A stretch of 64,000 bases of DNA from Microstegium vimineum (GCA_022036555.1 CM039119.1:6696001-6760000); one strand, 5' to 3'; counted from the first letter of the stretch, positions 34,076-46,339 are shown. Program-made: numbers and translations. Notes: generated by a model not told the origin, from the sequence alone.

Positions 34076-36155
34076 CTTCCTTCGCTAACAGCGAAAATAC
34101 AAAAAGAAGACCCGTTCTATAGTATAGGTCACATACGGTAAAAGGGTCACTCACCCAAATCTCACCTTCTCCCAAAGCCCCGAGCAGCCAACCCCCAAAT
34201 CTCGCCTCCTGCATGTGCCGCCGCCACCCTCACCGTCGACGCCTACCCGCTGCCCGCTTGAGCCACACGGTTATGGCCTCGCCAAAGGCGGCGGAGACAT
34301 CACGGCCATCCACACCCACCACCAGCACGTCCCCCCTGCTTGACCCAGCACCGCACCTCGCCCGGCTGCCCCTGGACGCCCCAGCGACAGCTGCTGTCGC
34401 GGCGGCACTGGGCGGGTGGCCGCCACGGCGCTACTGGACGAGCCGTCGTGGGCCATGTCCTACTCGTGAAGGCGCTCCTAGCGGCCAGACCTTGAGACCG
34501 CCGCCACAACCGCCTGGCGAGCAAGGGCCACCGTACCTCCACCGGCAACGCGGACCGGCGAGCAGGGGCAACCTCCACCGGCGGCGCGGACGCGTCCACC
34601 CCCGCGCGAAGCTTCCAGGTGCGGGCGCGCCTCGCCATCGTCGTCTGCGGAAGCACCGGCCTCGCCGTCGTTGTGTCCGCTTCACCCAACGCCTACGACG
34701 GGCCCACCACTGCCAGTGCCAGAGATTTACGTCGTGGGGCAGAGACGACGCATGTTTGCCTTCCGGCTCGCCTCGTGCCCAAAATGGGTATCTTGTTTGC
34801 GTCTTCCGGTTGGAGTCTGATTTCGATACGCAAAACACTGAAGACTACCTATTTATGCATTTGGGTCACCATATAGCTGCTCTGTTAGAAACAGTCTTAT
34901 ACCGGATAGGTTAGGACACAGGCCAAGTAATGCTAAGAGGCTAAAAATCTTATTTTACTAACAAACACCTAAATCCAATAGTCACAAAAAGAAATTAAGT
35001 TCCTCTTTACTTTCCAAGAAAAGATCAATTCAAAATTTATGGAATAGTTGTACACAAATAGATATGACAAAGAATAAAAATGACGATATCAATACAAAGT
35101 GCTCAAGCAATATTTAGAACATTTGGAGATGAATACTGAATAAAAAGCATGATACTGCTACTCTTTATCCAATCATCATTTATTTTATCTATTCATCCAG
35201 TCCTAATGATATTCAAATATCACAGAGAAGTCATTTCCATCATCTAGCGTGTCATAACAGAGAAGCCTTTTTCAACTATCAAATGTTGCAAGTTGCAATG
35301 TAATTATTAGAAACTAGACAGTGCCATTCATCAAACAGAACATGATGAAATGAAGAACCAGAAATTGGTACTCGGTTACTCACTAGAATCTTGGATCTTT
35401 CCAGTTTGTGGCTCTGTGCCTTCCCTTTCTCCTATGTGCGATTGTGTAGCAAAAGCCAACAGCAACAGGCTGCAGTCCACCAAGGGTCAGCTGGGCCGCG
35501 GGGGTTGGCCGACTGGGAGCGACCCATGGTCGCACGGGTAGCACCCAGCGCCAGCAAGGGCGTTCCGACGGGGCAGGCGGTGGCGGGACAACACTTGGTT
35601 GGCTACTAAACTTTGCTAATATCTCACAACTAGAATGTCACATCTATGGCAAATTATTTTCCTAGGTTTTGTAACTTGCCAAACTTTTGACAACGCAATT
35701 TTTGGTAGCGAACCAATCGTGTCCTTGTTTTAGCTTTTTTCTTTCATTTCAAACGTACATAAAAATTATATTGCCAATTTCATTTTAATTATACTCTTTT
35801 TTCTTAATGTTAATAAAAAAAAGAAAATTCTGGTTTTTCTTTCTTCCAAAATTTGATATATATACCGAGAGACAATCAGATCTATTTTCTCTTCATCATG
35901 CAGTTCCATATAGAATTTGTTAGAATTAAAAAAGGGTTATACAAAGACTCCTTTTTGCCCGGTCCTCTAAAAAGAAAAGAAAAGTAGAAACTACTTCGAA
36001 TAGATAAATGTCATTGGTTTTCTCTTTTGTTTTTGGCCATGATTGTGTTGCTTCTGTGAAGGCTATTGGGAAAGCTCACCTTTCGTTGTGACGAGTGGGG
36101 GTATTGTACCTGTGTTTGATATATGGGGCGATTTCAAACTTGCAGTTAATATCTA
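34076..36155. other. Mixed intergenic region, no gene supported
   Basis: 34200-34760 is GC-rich with overlapping frames on both strands (the longest on the plus strand from 34213 is Arg/Pro-rich). It may be a degraded first exon, but no domain is recognisable. The remainder is AT-rich without coding signal. Confidence 0.4.
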
Positions 36156-36391
36156 CTTCTCTCATCCTAAATTGTAAGTCATTTGACTATTTTGATTCTA
36201 AGTTGAATACACGTCTGATTAAAAAAAATTGTACAAACATAGTCAAATTTAAGTAATTTTTGAAGAACTTTTATTAATATTAAAGCAAGACACGACAAAA
36301 AAGTAATATTTTGCACAAATTTTTGAATAAGACGAGTATTCAAACTTGGTGTCAAAAAAGTCAAACAACTTACAATTTGGAATGGAGGAAC
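36156..36391. mobile_element. Stowaway MITE
   Basis: The element starts CTTCTCTCATCCTAAATTG and ends ACAATTTGGAATGGAGGAAC between TA dinucleotides (36154-36155 and 36392-36393). The inner arms share TAAGTCATTTGAC with its inverse. It is the same broad family as 11575-11834. Confidence 0.8.
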
Positions 36392-36450
36392 TACGATCTT
36401 GGTAGACCACTGGATCTATCTAGTCAAGAAAGGCACGAGCCTTCAAGTTG

Positions 36451-36735
36451 GGCCTTGTTTAGTTGCGAAAATTTTTGGTGAAAAATGTCACATCGGATGT
36501 TTCGCGGGATGTTTGATGATGTTTTCGGATATAAATAAAATAATAAATTACAGATTCCGTCTGGAAACAGTGAGACGAATTTATTAAGACTAATTAATTT
36601 ATCATTAGCACAAGTATTCGTCTCGCAATTTACATACGAACTATGCAATTAGTTTTTATTTTATTTTATTTATATTTAGTACTCCATACATACATGCGCT
36701 GTAAGATTCGAAAAGTTTTTGGGTGGGAAAAGGCC
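36451..36735. mobile_element. MITE, GGCCTTGTTTAG family
   Basis: Begins GGCCTTGTTTAGTTGCG and contains the internal GAGACGAATTTATTAAGACT and AATTAATTTATC. The right end is diverged (GGGAAAAGGCC), with TTG as possible 3-bp duplication at 36448-36450 and 36736-36738. Confidence 0.6.
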
Positions 36736-36739
36736 TTGT

Positions 36740-37190
36740 TTTGCATTTGCAAGACAACACTTGGCCCAGTCAATCTTCTTCTATGGCGTTCTGTTTCTGT
36801 TCATCTGTCAGCACGGTCAATCTGAGCTCGCTACTGCCCAGCAAAGGAGCGGGAGCTGTGCAACTCAAGTCCGCGCCACTGAGTCAATATCACGGTGACG
36901 TTTGTCAACGAATCTGCATCCCCAGCAAGACTCCATACATAATTAATTGAGAGGCAGACTTAAACGCTGCTGTTTTGGTGTCCTTTGGCCAGTATTCTGA
37001 AGTTCTCTTGACGGCTTCTGCATTGTATTTTTTTTCCTTTTTCTTTTTTTTTAATAAGCAACCGCGGTGCACCTTCCTTGACCAAGTCTCAGATTCTTCC
37101 ATGGTCATCTACTCGTCTTGGCTATGCTTCCATTGATCTCTCCGGTCTTTGTGATACAAATCCATATCTTTTTCCGACACACCGTTCTAC
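36740..37190. other. Upstream region of the PLAC8 pseudogene
   Basis: Only poly-T runs and short frames are present. It may include a former promoter, but no motif is distinctive. Confidence 0.35.
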
Positions 37191-37197
37191 TCCGGAC

Positions 37198-38624
37198 ATG
37201 GAAGCCGTCGATGATTCACTCCATGCTCAAGATCACCGCGCCACTGCAGCGTTCAGTGTCGAGCTGGAGGTGGAGCTCGTCGGAGAGCGCAAAAATGGCT
37301 CCGTCCCCGCCCGCACCGTCCTCGAGCAAGAAGAACCCGAACCAAGAACCGAAGGCCGGACCCGGCGACCGTCGCACGCGCGTGCTGGCGCTGGTTGAAG
37401 CACCCGGCGCACCTCGCCCTGGTCGCGTGGGCGCTCTGCGTGGCGGCGTCTGGCTCCATGCTAGCTAGGGCTCCTCCTCCTCCTCGGATCCCTCAACGGC
37501 GCCTTCCCTCGGAGGTCAATTCGCAACCGGTGGATCGAGATCAACAACCAAGTGCTCAACGCGCTGTTCACGCTCATGAGCATCTACGTACCAGCACCCC
37601 GCGCTGTTCCACCACGCCGTCCAGCTGGTCCGGTGGCGCCCCGGGGACGCCAAGGAGCTCAGGGAAGCCTACTGCCGGAAGGGCGGCGCCGGCGCGGGCG
37701 CCCGACGTGGCGATCGGGCTCACATGTCCGTGGTGGTCGCGCTCCTGCACGCCGCATGCTTCGCGCAGTACGCCATGTGCGGGCTCTACTGGGCGTACTC
37801 GCGCAGGGCACGTCCGGATGCCTTCCTGACCTCGCTCACCGTGGTCGCCGGCCTGTACATGTACTTCAGCCCTCTAGTCTAGGGAGGAAGCGCGGGGGCC
37901 GGAGCGTGCAACAAGATCCCGACGAACGTTCGGCAGCCTCCTCCGACAACAACGGTAGCATTGTCGAGGCTGAGGTGGCGGTCGGCGCGGAGTGGGCCGG
38001 CGGTCTGCTCGACGTCGGCGACGACCCGACGGCGTGCTGGTTCTCGTGCTTCTGCACCTTCTGCGCGTTCGGGTGGAACATGGAGCGTCTGGGCTTTGGG
38101 AACGCGCACGTGCACACCGTCATGTTCGCGCCGCTGTGGGTGCTCAGCGCTGCCGCGCTTAGCATCCGGGACGACGACGTCGCCTTCGCGGTCGGCGTGA
38201 CGGGGGTGGCCCTCTGCGCGCTCGGCCTGCTCTACGGGGCGGGTTCTGGCGTGCGCGGATGCGGCGGAGGTACGGGCTCCCTGCCACCAACGCCGCCTCG
38301 CCGTCGCTCGCGGACTACGGGCAGTGGATGTTCTGCTGGAGCTGCGCGCTGGCGCAGGAGGTGCGCACCGCTGACATTCTCCTCGACGTCGAGGCCGGAA
38401 GCGTCAACCGCCCAGACTCCGACGGCCGGCGAGTTGATGCTGATGCGCAAGCTCTGCAGCCTTTGCCGAGGGAGAGTGGAGTCAGGTCGTTTCATCAGGG
38501 AGGGTCTTCCAGTCTTGCAAAGTCGGCGACAATTGACACCCACTCTGTTCAGCTGTCGAATTACTCGACGAGTCGCCATTGCTGTGGCAAGATCAGGGGA
38601 GTAGTGCTTCTTCGGGAGAAATGA
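37198..38624 (+). pseudogene. PLAC8/DUF2985 family protein, multiply frameshifted
   Basis: PLAC8 proteins are Cys-rich membrane proteins; plant members affect organ size, metal transport or calcium entry. Pieces of one protein appear in changing plus-strand frames. The N-terminus is MEAVDDSLHAQDHRATAAFS from 37198. The DUF2985-like part follows, with KHPAHLALVAWALCVAASGS, RWIEINNQVLNALFTLMSIY and HAVQLVRWRPGDAKELREAY. Next come ALLHAACFAQYAMCGLYWAY and then the PLAC8 core (DDPTACWFSCFCTFCAFGWN, MERLGFGNAHVHTVMFAPLW). The last part is RRRYGLPATNAASPSLADYG and QWMFCWSCALAQEVRTADIL, ending at 38624. The Cys clusters CWFSCFCTFC and CWSCALAQE are preserved. At least four frame changes plus an in-frame TAG at about 37880 separate these pieces, and no splice borders explain them. 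It is a decayed single-copy-type host gene rather than a transposon gene. Confidence 0.85.
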
Positions 38625-38639
38625 CGCCTCCTGTGCCGC

Positions 38640-40005
38640 CATTGATACCAGAAGGAGAAATATCAACGAGTTCAGTAATAGAGTAGTGGCAATACATCGA
38701 GCTGCGCTCCAGGAATGCCAATGTGTGTGTGTACAGATTGCAGAGTCCGCGTCCTTTTTTTTTCCGCCTTCAATTTTCCTTTCGACTTGTTTCTCTCAGA
38801 ATTCAGATGTTTGCTCCAAAACTGTTTTAGTTTTTGAATCGACGACTAAAAGGCACACGATATCCATGTTCAGTCAAACAATTGGGCCAAAGCACAGCTA
38901 CGTGTTCGTGGGAAAGACATCGTTTGAAGTAAAGCAGGACATTGATCCAAGGCAATGGACCTTCGATGGATTATTACAAGTCCCTTTCGTGAGTTTCTTT
39001 CCTATGTGGCCTAACCAGGAACCTAGCTAGCGCGGACAGCGTGACCAACCTTAAAGGGAGGTTGGAGGCAATGTTGGCTAGCTTGGGAGGACGTGTGAGT
39101 GACGGGGCCATGGACGGCGGCGGATCTGCCGTCGTGTGTCGATGTGTCCACTTCCTTGTCCCTGCATTCGTGCACTCCTAGACGCATGGATTAGATGCCG
39201 GATGGACTGCCTACCTTGACAGCCAAGGCACGCGTGTGGCATGTTGGAATCTTTCAAAACTAGGCATGGAACCGGTACTGGTCTACCATGCGTTTTTTTG
39301 TCAGCACAGCCATGACAGTGCTCGTGCTTTTCAGCCGGACGCCAGGATGCCTACCCCCACGAGTCGCCCCAAATTCCATCCGTGCGATTTTTTTTTTTGT
39401 TGGGGAGGGGGGTTTGTTGCAAATTTTCATTGCTTTGTCGCATTTCGGGTACATTGGCCATAGCATAATTTCCTGTTCTTTTTTTAAGCGGGCGATTTCC
39501 TGGTGGCAGAGGCTTTCTTTAATTTCATTGTAACGTAAATTTAAAATGTAGTGTAATTTTCATCCCCAATCCTGTTTGACCGTGGTACACTCGTTTCCAA
39601 AACGAGCGAGACGTTAAGTGGCACTAATCACATGGTGGGCGCTACTAAACAAGTGGACGGACCATATGACATCTTCTCTCAACATTCTCTCTCTTTTCTA
39701 TTGTAATAATTTTGTTCACAAGCGGTTTTTATAACTTTTCGTTTTATCTCATTCTTCACTTCTAGTTTTTTGTTCCTGTGCTTTTCCATTTTTCACATTA
39801 ATCTAACCGTTTTTCTTATTCTTAAACTAAGAAGATATTGTGACAAGTTGTAAGTAATTATGCATATAAGATATGAGAATAACTTTATAACTCTTTCAAG
39901 AAAAAGGAAACATAAAGAGAAATACCTTTTCCTCAAAAAAGGAAAAAAATGTAATAAGAAGTTATGGTGATAAGTTGTCCCGTAATTTTTTTTAATTACA
40001 CAGTA
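38640..40005. other. Intergenic, no gene supported
   Basis: Short frames only, with poly-T tracts. 38820-39000 holds a moderately long plus-strand frame (TIGPKHSYVFVGKTSFEVK) that I could not assign. Confidence 0.4.
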
Positions 40006-40009
40006 CAAC

Positions 40010-40275
40010 GCAGACGCCCAACACGCACTCAGTCACCTCTATGTACACACGTACGCAAACCCTACCTCTATGAGCACCTCCAAAGGACTGAGCCGGCAGA
40101 TCTTGAAGTTCACGAAGTCACCACAGACGTTTCGTCGACGGGGACGTCGCCTACCACTTTAATGCATGGCGTCGGAAAATTCTGGAATAAATCCAGGAAA
40201 ATGCGAGCACCAGTGTCCAGTCGGGGACTTGAACCCTGGTGGGCAGGTTCCACCACAAGAAACCCAACTAGCTGA
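40010..40275. repeat. Common grass dispersed repeat (SINE-like or MITE)
   Basis: Phrases CTATGAGCACCTCCAAAGGA, GAAGTTCACGAAGTCACCAC, AAATGCGAGCACCAGTGTC and GGGACTTGAACCCTGGTGGG recur widely in grass intergenic DNA from memory. The class is not resolved here and no clean ends were identified. Confidence 0.45.
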
Positions 40276-40348
40276 TCTATGATCAGTTCGTGTTGTCCCG
40301 TAAAAAGTTATGCATAAAAGTTGTAAGTACAACTTTAAGCTATAATTA

Positions 40349-40560
40349 GGGCATGTTTTGATATCATGAGTCAATGGTTAACTATCTAATTTTAGCTTAA
40401 ATTAGTTTTATTGCATCCAAACATGAGAGTTAATAGGGTGGGCTAATTTTTTTAGCTAAGCCTTCAACTAGGTAGTCAACTAGCTATCCAACTAAAACTA
40501 TTTCGATTAATTTCTAGCCCTAACTAGTAACTAGCCATGTGTATCAAACAAGCTCTGCCC
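40349..40560. mobile_element. Tourist-like MITE
   Basis: The 212-bp element starts GGGCATGTTTTGATA and ends GTATCAAACAAGCTCTGCCC. It is flanked by TTA on both sides (40346-40348 and 40561-40563), the target duplication expected of PIF/Harbinger elements. Confidence 0.7.
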
Positions 40561-40754
40561 TTAGCTTGGCATTAATTAGTATGCTCTTCATTGACCTTTT
40601 CTTTTGTCCTACATTTGTTGCTAGGTGTTCCAGAAATAATCTTAGATCTTTATGTTCGTCTCTCAGTTCTATTTTTTCCCTGGTTGCGAGCTGTGGTTGA
40701 TAATTTTAAGGACACTTCTAAATACATCGTCATATGTTGTGATAGAAGTAGATG

Positions 40755-41985
40755 TGTCGGTGTTATGAAATCACCAACAAGTAAATTTGTATTTATGCGT
40801 GTCGGGATCGGATGGTGGGATAAAGAGACACAGAGATTTATACTGGTTCGGGCCGAACAATCCCTACGTCCAGTGGTGACGCGGTACTCGTGTTCCTTAT
40901 CTCTTGCTTTTGCCAGGGGGTCTACAAGCTTGGTCGAGAGAGGGAAAGGGCTCCCAGGTCTCTGTGGGTGTGTGATCGTGTGTGTAGTCGAGTGAGTTGT
41001 TGTTCGGTGCCGAATGAGGAAGTCGGCTCTCCCCTTTTATAGCACAAAGGGAGGCCAATTACATGATCAGGAGGAGGAAGGAGGAGACGAGGTGTGGAAC
41101 CCTTGAAGGAGACCCGCCGGTTCCCCATGAATGGCCGTTCATGTCTATCCATTTCTACTTCTCTTCCCCCGCCGCGTAGTCTTCGCCGGCCATAGTAGGG
41201 GTCGGATGTCTTTGTGTCCATTGTCGGTGTAGTTGCCATGATCGCCTATTTCTGGTGCCTCCACCGCACCTAGTTTGTAGCCCTGCGGTGGCCGTGCACT
41301 GTGTCTGCTGTAGCCCCTATAGGTGGCAGTGAAGCCCGACGTCTTCCTTGGTGACCTCGCATGGTCTTATTTGTGATGATAGCCTACTCTTGAGACCTTC
41401 CGCCGCATCCTAGCACTGTTGCGGCGTCTGACAGGAGGTACAAGAATCTGGTGCCTTCCCTGGCGATGCCGCCCCCGGGGCCTGGTGCGTCGTACGTCAG
41501 GATAAGCCCTGTCAGGCAAACACGTCCCTTCCCTAAGTGGAAAAGACGTGATCCCTGATGCTACGTCTGGTCTACGCATTTAATGCAGCGCCTAGGAGCA
41601 CGCGTTGGGGATAGCGAGACGTCGGAGGGAATGGAGTCACGTCGGACGCCTTCCCCACGCCGGGCGAGGCCGAGGTTTCCCGGGTCTCTCCTCACGTCGG
41701 GCGAGGCGGAGGCTTCCCGGGTTTCCCCCTCATGTCAGGCCAGGCGGAAACACGTCGGACGTTCTCCCCACGTCGGAGGGGATAATGTTTCTACCTTTTA
41801 GTCCCTTGACAGAACTCTGGTAGGCCTCGGGCCGGGCTGTGGTGATCCACTCTTCGGGCCATATTTATTCTTGGCCCACGATTCCATCTTAGACTCTCCA
41901 AGATCAGGCGCTGGTTTTGTAACTGAGCCACTCCTTGGAGTTTTGATCACCTAGCTTGGGGTACCCCTAATTCAAGTACCCGACA
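40755..41985 (+). mobile_element. Solo LTR with perfect target duplication
   Basis: The 1,231-bp sequence begins TGTCGGTGTTATGAAATCAC and ends AAGTACCCGACA, so its ends form TGTCGG/CCGACA. AGATG occurs directly before (40750-40754) and after (41986-41990). It contains TTTATACTGGTTCGGGCC, a phrase common in grass LTRs. No polyprotein is inside, so internal recombination removed it. Near the end (about 41630-41780) ACGTCGGRCG and GAGGC-TTCCCGGG phrases repeat imperfectly. Confidence 0.9.
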
Positions 41986-41990
41986 AGATG

Positions 41991-43600
41991 AATATAAACA
42001 GGCTTATAACAACGAAAAATAGTAATTCTAGGTATATAATTGGTTGTATACCTTGACTTGTGATCCATTTCAATTACTATATTTGGTTCATTTACTATAG
42101 AATCTTTGGTATGCTTATTGACTCACGTGCATGTGCTTAATGTACTGTTTGTGTTTCAGTATTTCCAAGACACACGCTGATGCTCATATATTACAGTATT
42201 ATAACCTCAAAACACCCTTAACATAGACAAATCGACTATTTATAAGAGGTCCATGTTAGGACTAGTCTTCAAATCACATGAGGACAACCTGCTGCTAACA
42301 CCGCCTACCAATCTGTGTCGCCACCACTCCTGCACCAGCCTGCTAACACCACTTGCTGGTTTGTGCCGCCGCCTCTCCTACACCTAACAAGGGGCTTATG
42401 CCCCCCTCCCGGCCCTAACACCGGTGACAAATTAGGAAGCAAAAGGGACATTGCTATCCATGTAGCAAAGCCTCTTGTAGCTTCTCAACCACCTCCTCAA
42501 ATGTGTTGCTGTGAATTATTATCTGAGTGCTCTCAAGTCTCTACACAATTATACCTATTGAAGGGTCATTAGGGAACATCTATATCTTCTTCGTATAGCC
42601 TACGGTGCACTTATCATGGAAGATAAATGCACCCTCTTGGACTGACAGACAACCCTTGCATCTCTGAAAGTCGAAGCAACGCATCTCTCAACACATTGAG
42701 CTCCAAAAGCCTCACCACTGCGCGAATGCGTAGACTTCTCCACCCCCGCGTGGAGTAACAGCCTCACTCACAGACAAGAGTGGGGAAGATCCACTCTTTT
42801 GGACAAGATTGCTTCCACCGCCTACAAGTTGCTGCTATATGGACTGGTGTAAAGTAGCCACCGCGCAGTAGGAAGCTCAGGAGGTCGTAGTGCTAGAACT
42901 CAACACCTGTGCCAGAACCAAATCGAACCACGACAACACTCAACAAACTCGCCATTTTTGTGGGCTATGAAAACCTAGAAAATAGGCATAAACGAATGGA
43001 ACAATTTAATACACCACTACGAGAGTATTTTTGGATTTTAATGTCAAAGAAGCACGAAAAGTATAATCCAGTCTCTATAAATATAATGATACAACTACTT
43101 CAGGTGGTAGAAACTTTTATGGGGAATTGTTAACAACCAAGCACACTAACACCATCAAATAAGCACAAACAAATATTCTTGAAAGTTGAAATCTCATTTC
43201 TTATCTGAGAAGGAGCTTATGCCCATGCCCCCTCCGGCACCGGTATATCAATTAGCGAACTTGAGCTCCATCGCATGAATGCATACACTTAAGAGTAAGG
43301 GGACGCGGGTGTCCACGTACCATAGTCTCCTTAAACTTCTCAACTGCACGCTGGCGCTCTCCTCATCAGACCTCGCTTGCAACTCTCCTGTCTTGGACAC
43401 ATTTCACAATCCATAGGGCGATGAACATCACCACAAATTAATTAACTCCACTACAATCTCTCCTGGGCTCAGCATCAAACAGGGGAGACTTGAGAGGTGC
43501 GTCCGAGGTATGGGGGCTCGAGCCCCCTCCCCTGTTCCTCAGTCGCATATGCCTGGCACACACTGACAATACTACAAGCGAGGACACCAAAGAATAGGTC
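41991..43600. other. Intergenic, no gene supported
   Basis: Degraded, low-information sequence. It includes short local echoes (CTGCTAACACCGCC and CTGCTAACACCACT around 42290-42350). No domain recognised. Confidence 0.45.
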
Positions 43601-43601
43601 G

Positions 43602-43806
43602 ATGGACCTCGAGGTCGTGCTCGAGAGGGTCATCAACTCGGCCTTCGGCACCCTCTGTGATGGTGCCACCAGTGATGCTCACAGCTGGTGTCTTGTAGGT
43701 TCAGGCGATGGCAGCACTCACGCCCTTGTTCTCCGCCAAGACTCCGGGAGACATCTTATTCCACCACGGCAAGGTGCCCTTCCTCGTGTACTAAGGCGTC
43801 CTCGTA
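43602..43806 (+). pseudogene. Small grass membrane protein family, copy 4 (broken, opposite strand)
   Basis: The plus strand begins MDLEVVLERVINSAFGTL, which aligns with MDPEAALTRVVDSASAAF of copies 1-3. After a frame change it continues VQAMAALTPLFSAKTP and GDILFHHGKVPFLVY, matching VFQAVAAFALLFSKTTPDGI and the HHGKA.VVYYGVLV region of copy 3. A TAA at 43792 replaces the second Tyr of VYYGV. The last third is missing. No GGAACC array accompanies it. It is clearly older and more diverged than copies 1-3, and inverted relative to them. Confidence 0.8.
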
Positions 43807-43809
43807 AGC

Positions 43810-44230
43810 TGTCTAGTCGACCATCAACTACTGTTTGTATTGTATAAAACATGGGCACATGAGATTTGCAGGTGTTTGTATACTTTATAAGAAATGATAA
43901 TCTTGGTCTTCTTCGCTTTGTGTTCAGGCTGTGGTTTAAGCCATCCTCTTGCACGTTCTCAAAGTACAGTAGCAGCATTTTTCTTGGATGGAATTCTTTT
44001 ATCTAGGAGTACATACCACTAGAGCGTGCAGCAGGAGAATTATATAGAAAAGTATAAGTATAAACAAGGCTTTTAAACGGATCCCATGTTTATTTATTAG
44101 GAAGGAAAGGAGAAAGCTACAGATCCTTTGCAGCCCGCAGCGCCATCTGGTTGTTTCCTATCGGCCCAACCATAAAAGCCCATGTATGGGATGAACCCGT
44201 TTGACTAGGTTAGAACCAACCATAGCACTT
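43810..44230. other. Gap between copy 4 and CACTA 2
   Basis: No gene or clear repeat is seen. No CACTA terminus was found here, so CACTA 2 is truncated on this side. Confidence 0.4.
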
Positions 44231-44235
44231 GGCCA

Positions 44236-46339
44236 GTGACGTTATGTATATACAACATTCCACCCTGGCTTTGTATGAAACGATCATACATTCAGATGCC
44301 ATTACTAATCCAAGGACCAAAACAACCTGGTAATGATATTGATGTCCTTCTAGAACCAGTAATCGATGAACTACTACAGATGTGGGAGATGGGTGTGAAG
44401 GATGTTTGGGATGAGTACAAAAAAGAACATGTCACGGTAAAGGTTGTACTTATCGCTACAATCACCGACCTACCAGGGCGAGGTTGCTTGTCTGGAGAGA
44501 AGACAAAAGGATACACTGGGTGTGTCGAGTGCTTGGACGGGACTGATGCTACACATCTCCCAGAAAACAGGAATACAAAAGATTTTAATGGGACTACTGA
44601 GAAACGTGGACCTCCAAATGTTGTATATACCAGGTTGTCCTTGGGAAGGGGGAAGGGGCAGTATCAGCACCAACCGATAGTATCTAGAAGAAAAAATCAA
44701 TCTTTTGGAAACTACTTTATTGGTCACTTTTGAGTGTACGTCACTGTCTTAATCCAATGCACATAACTAAAAACGTGTGCGGTAACACACTTAACACATT
44801 GATGAACACCGAAGGAACAAGCAAGGATTCTCTCGCAACACGCTTGGACATGCAACACCTAGGCCTCAGGAAAGAGTTGCACCCAGTAACTCTTGAGGAT
44901 GACCACTTGAAACTTCCAGTGGCATCATGGACACTGAAAAAAAAGGAAAAAGAAATGCTTATTTCTTTCTTCAATGATCTCAAAGTACCGAGTGGCTACT
45001 GTGGAAACCCGAAGAGGCTAGTTAACATGAGAGAACTTAAGTTTAACTATGGTTCTATGAAGGCCCATCACTGTCATGTCATAATGACTCAGCTGCTCCC
45101 AGTTGCCCTGCGAGGTATCCTCCCTGACAAGGTCCGCGCTCCAATCATAAAGTTGTGTTCGTTCTTCAACGTGATCTCGGAAAAGGTCATTGAAGGGGGT
45201 AAGCTAGACCACCTGAAGCTGGAGATAGCCGAGATTCTATGCAGGCTTGAGATGCATTTCCCACCGACTTACTTCAACATTTCAGTGCATCTACTTGTTC
45301 ATCTTGTGGATCAAATAAAAGCCCTTGGCCCAATGTACCTACACCAAATTGTTCCTTTTGAGAGGCTGATGAAAGTTTTTAGGCAGTATGTTAGGAATAA
45401 ATTCAGACCATAAGGGAGCATGGTAGAAGGATGGTCAATAGAGGAGGCTATTGAGTTCTCCTCATATTATCTGGACATCAAGCGGGTCGGAGTTCCAGTA
45501 TCTCATCATGATGGAAGACTAGGGGGCAAAGGAACAATAGGTGAGAAAGTTGTTAAAATAGACAAAGTGGTCTCCTTCAGACAAGCACATTTCGCTGTTC
45601 TCCAGCAGGCCGACGGTGTGATGGCATACATTGATGAGCACAAGCAGTTACTGCAAAATAAGCACATGGGTAGGTCACATGCTTGGCTTGCGAAAAAACA
45701 TAAGGAGAAATTCGGTGACTGGTTTCGACGCCAAAGGATAGGAATGGTGACGGGATGTCAGCTAGATCTCTTAGCCCCGGACCTTCGACTACGCTAATGA
45801 TGTACCAAGGATGTCAAATAAATGGTTTTACATTTTACACAAAAAAACAGGACGGAAAGAGCACCAACCAAAATAGTGGTGTTCGTTTCGACGCCCACGA
45901 TGAGTACGACACGGTGGAGGCAACATACTATGGTTTCATAGATGAGATATGGGAGCTAGACTATGGACATCAGTTGAAAGTTGCTCTTTTCCATTGTCTG
46001 TGGGTCTGGCTGAATGAAATCAACACCGACAAGGATGGGTTCACTACCATTGATATGTCCAAGACCGTATATAGAGATGACCCCTTCGTCCTTACAAAGG
46101 ATGTTTTGCAAATCTTCTATGCAAGGGATAACAATACAAATGGAAGACGACATGTAGTATTGTAAGGCAAAAGGAAGATTGTCGGTGTCGATGGAGTGAC
46201 AAACGAAGAAGAGTACAAAGGTTATCAAGAAATGACTCCTTTTGGGGCGGACGTTACCCTACATGTCCTTGAAGAGGGTGACGAACCTGCTTACCTGCGG
46301 AGTGATCACGATGAGGCCATCATCGTGCCTGCACCGTGA
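44236..46339 (+). pseudogene. CACTA 2 tnp2 transposase fragment
   Basis: The frame opens in the middle of Transposase_21 (LCIYNIPPWLCMKRSYIQMP, GPKQPGNDIDVLLEPVIDEL, YTGCVECLDGTDATHLPENR). After a shift near 44700 it continues WSLLSVRHCLNPMHITKNVC. DUF4218 follows to 45413 (FPPTYFNISVHLLVHLVDQI, KALGPMYLHQIVPFERLMKV), then an in-frame TAA. It continues with GSMVEGWSIEEAIEFSS, a further shift near 45770, then DUF4216 (NGFTFYTKKQDGKSTNQNSG, YYGFIDEIWELDYGHQLKVA). One more TAG lies at 46163 before the C-terminal GKRKIVGVDGVTNEEEYKGY. The N-terminal half is absent and at least four lesions prevent expression. Closest relative in the window is the tnp2 of CACTA 1. Confidence 0.88.

Noticed and set aside
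34213..34914. 233-residue plus-strand frame
   Set aside because: Arg/Pro-rich, overlapped by equally long frames on the other strand, no recognisable domain. Better explained by GC-rich composition.
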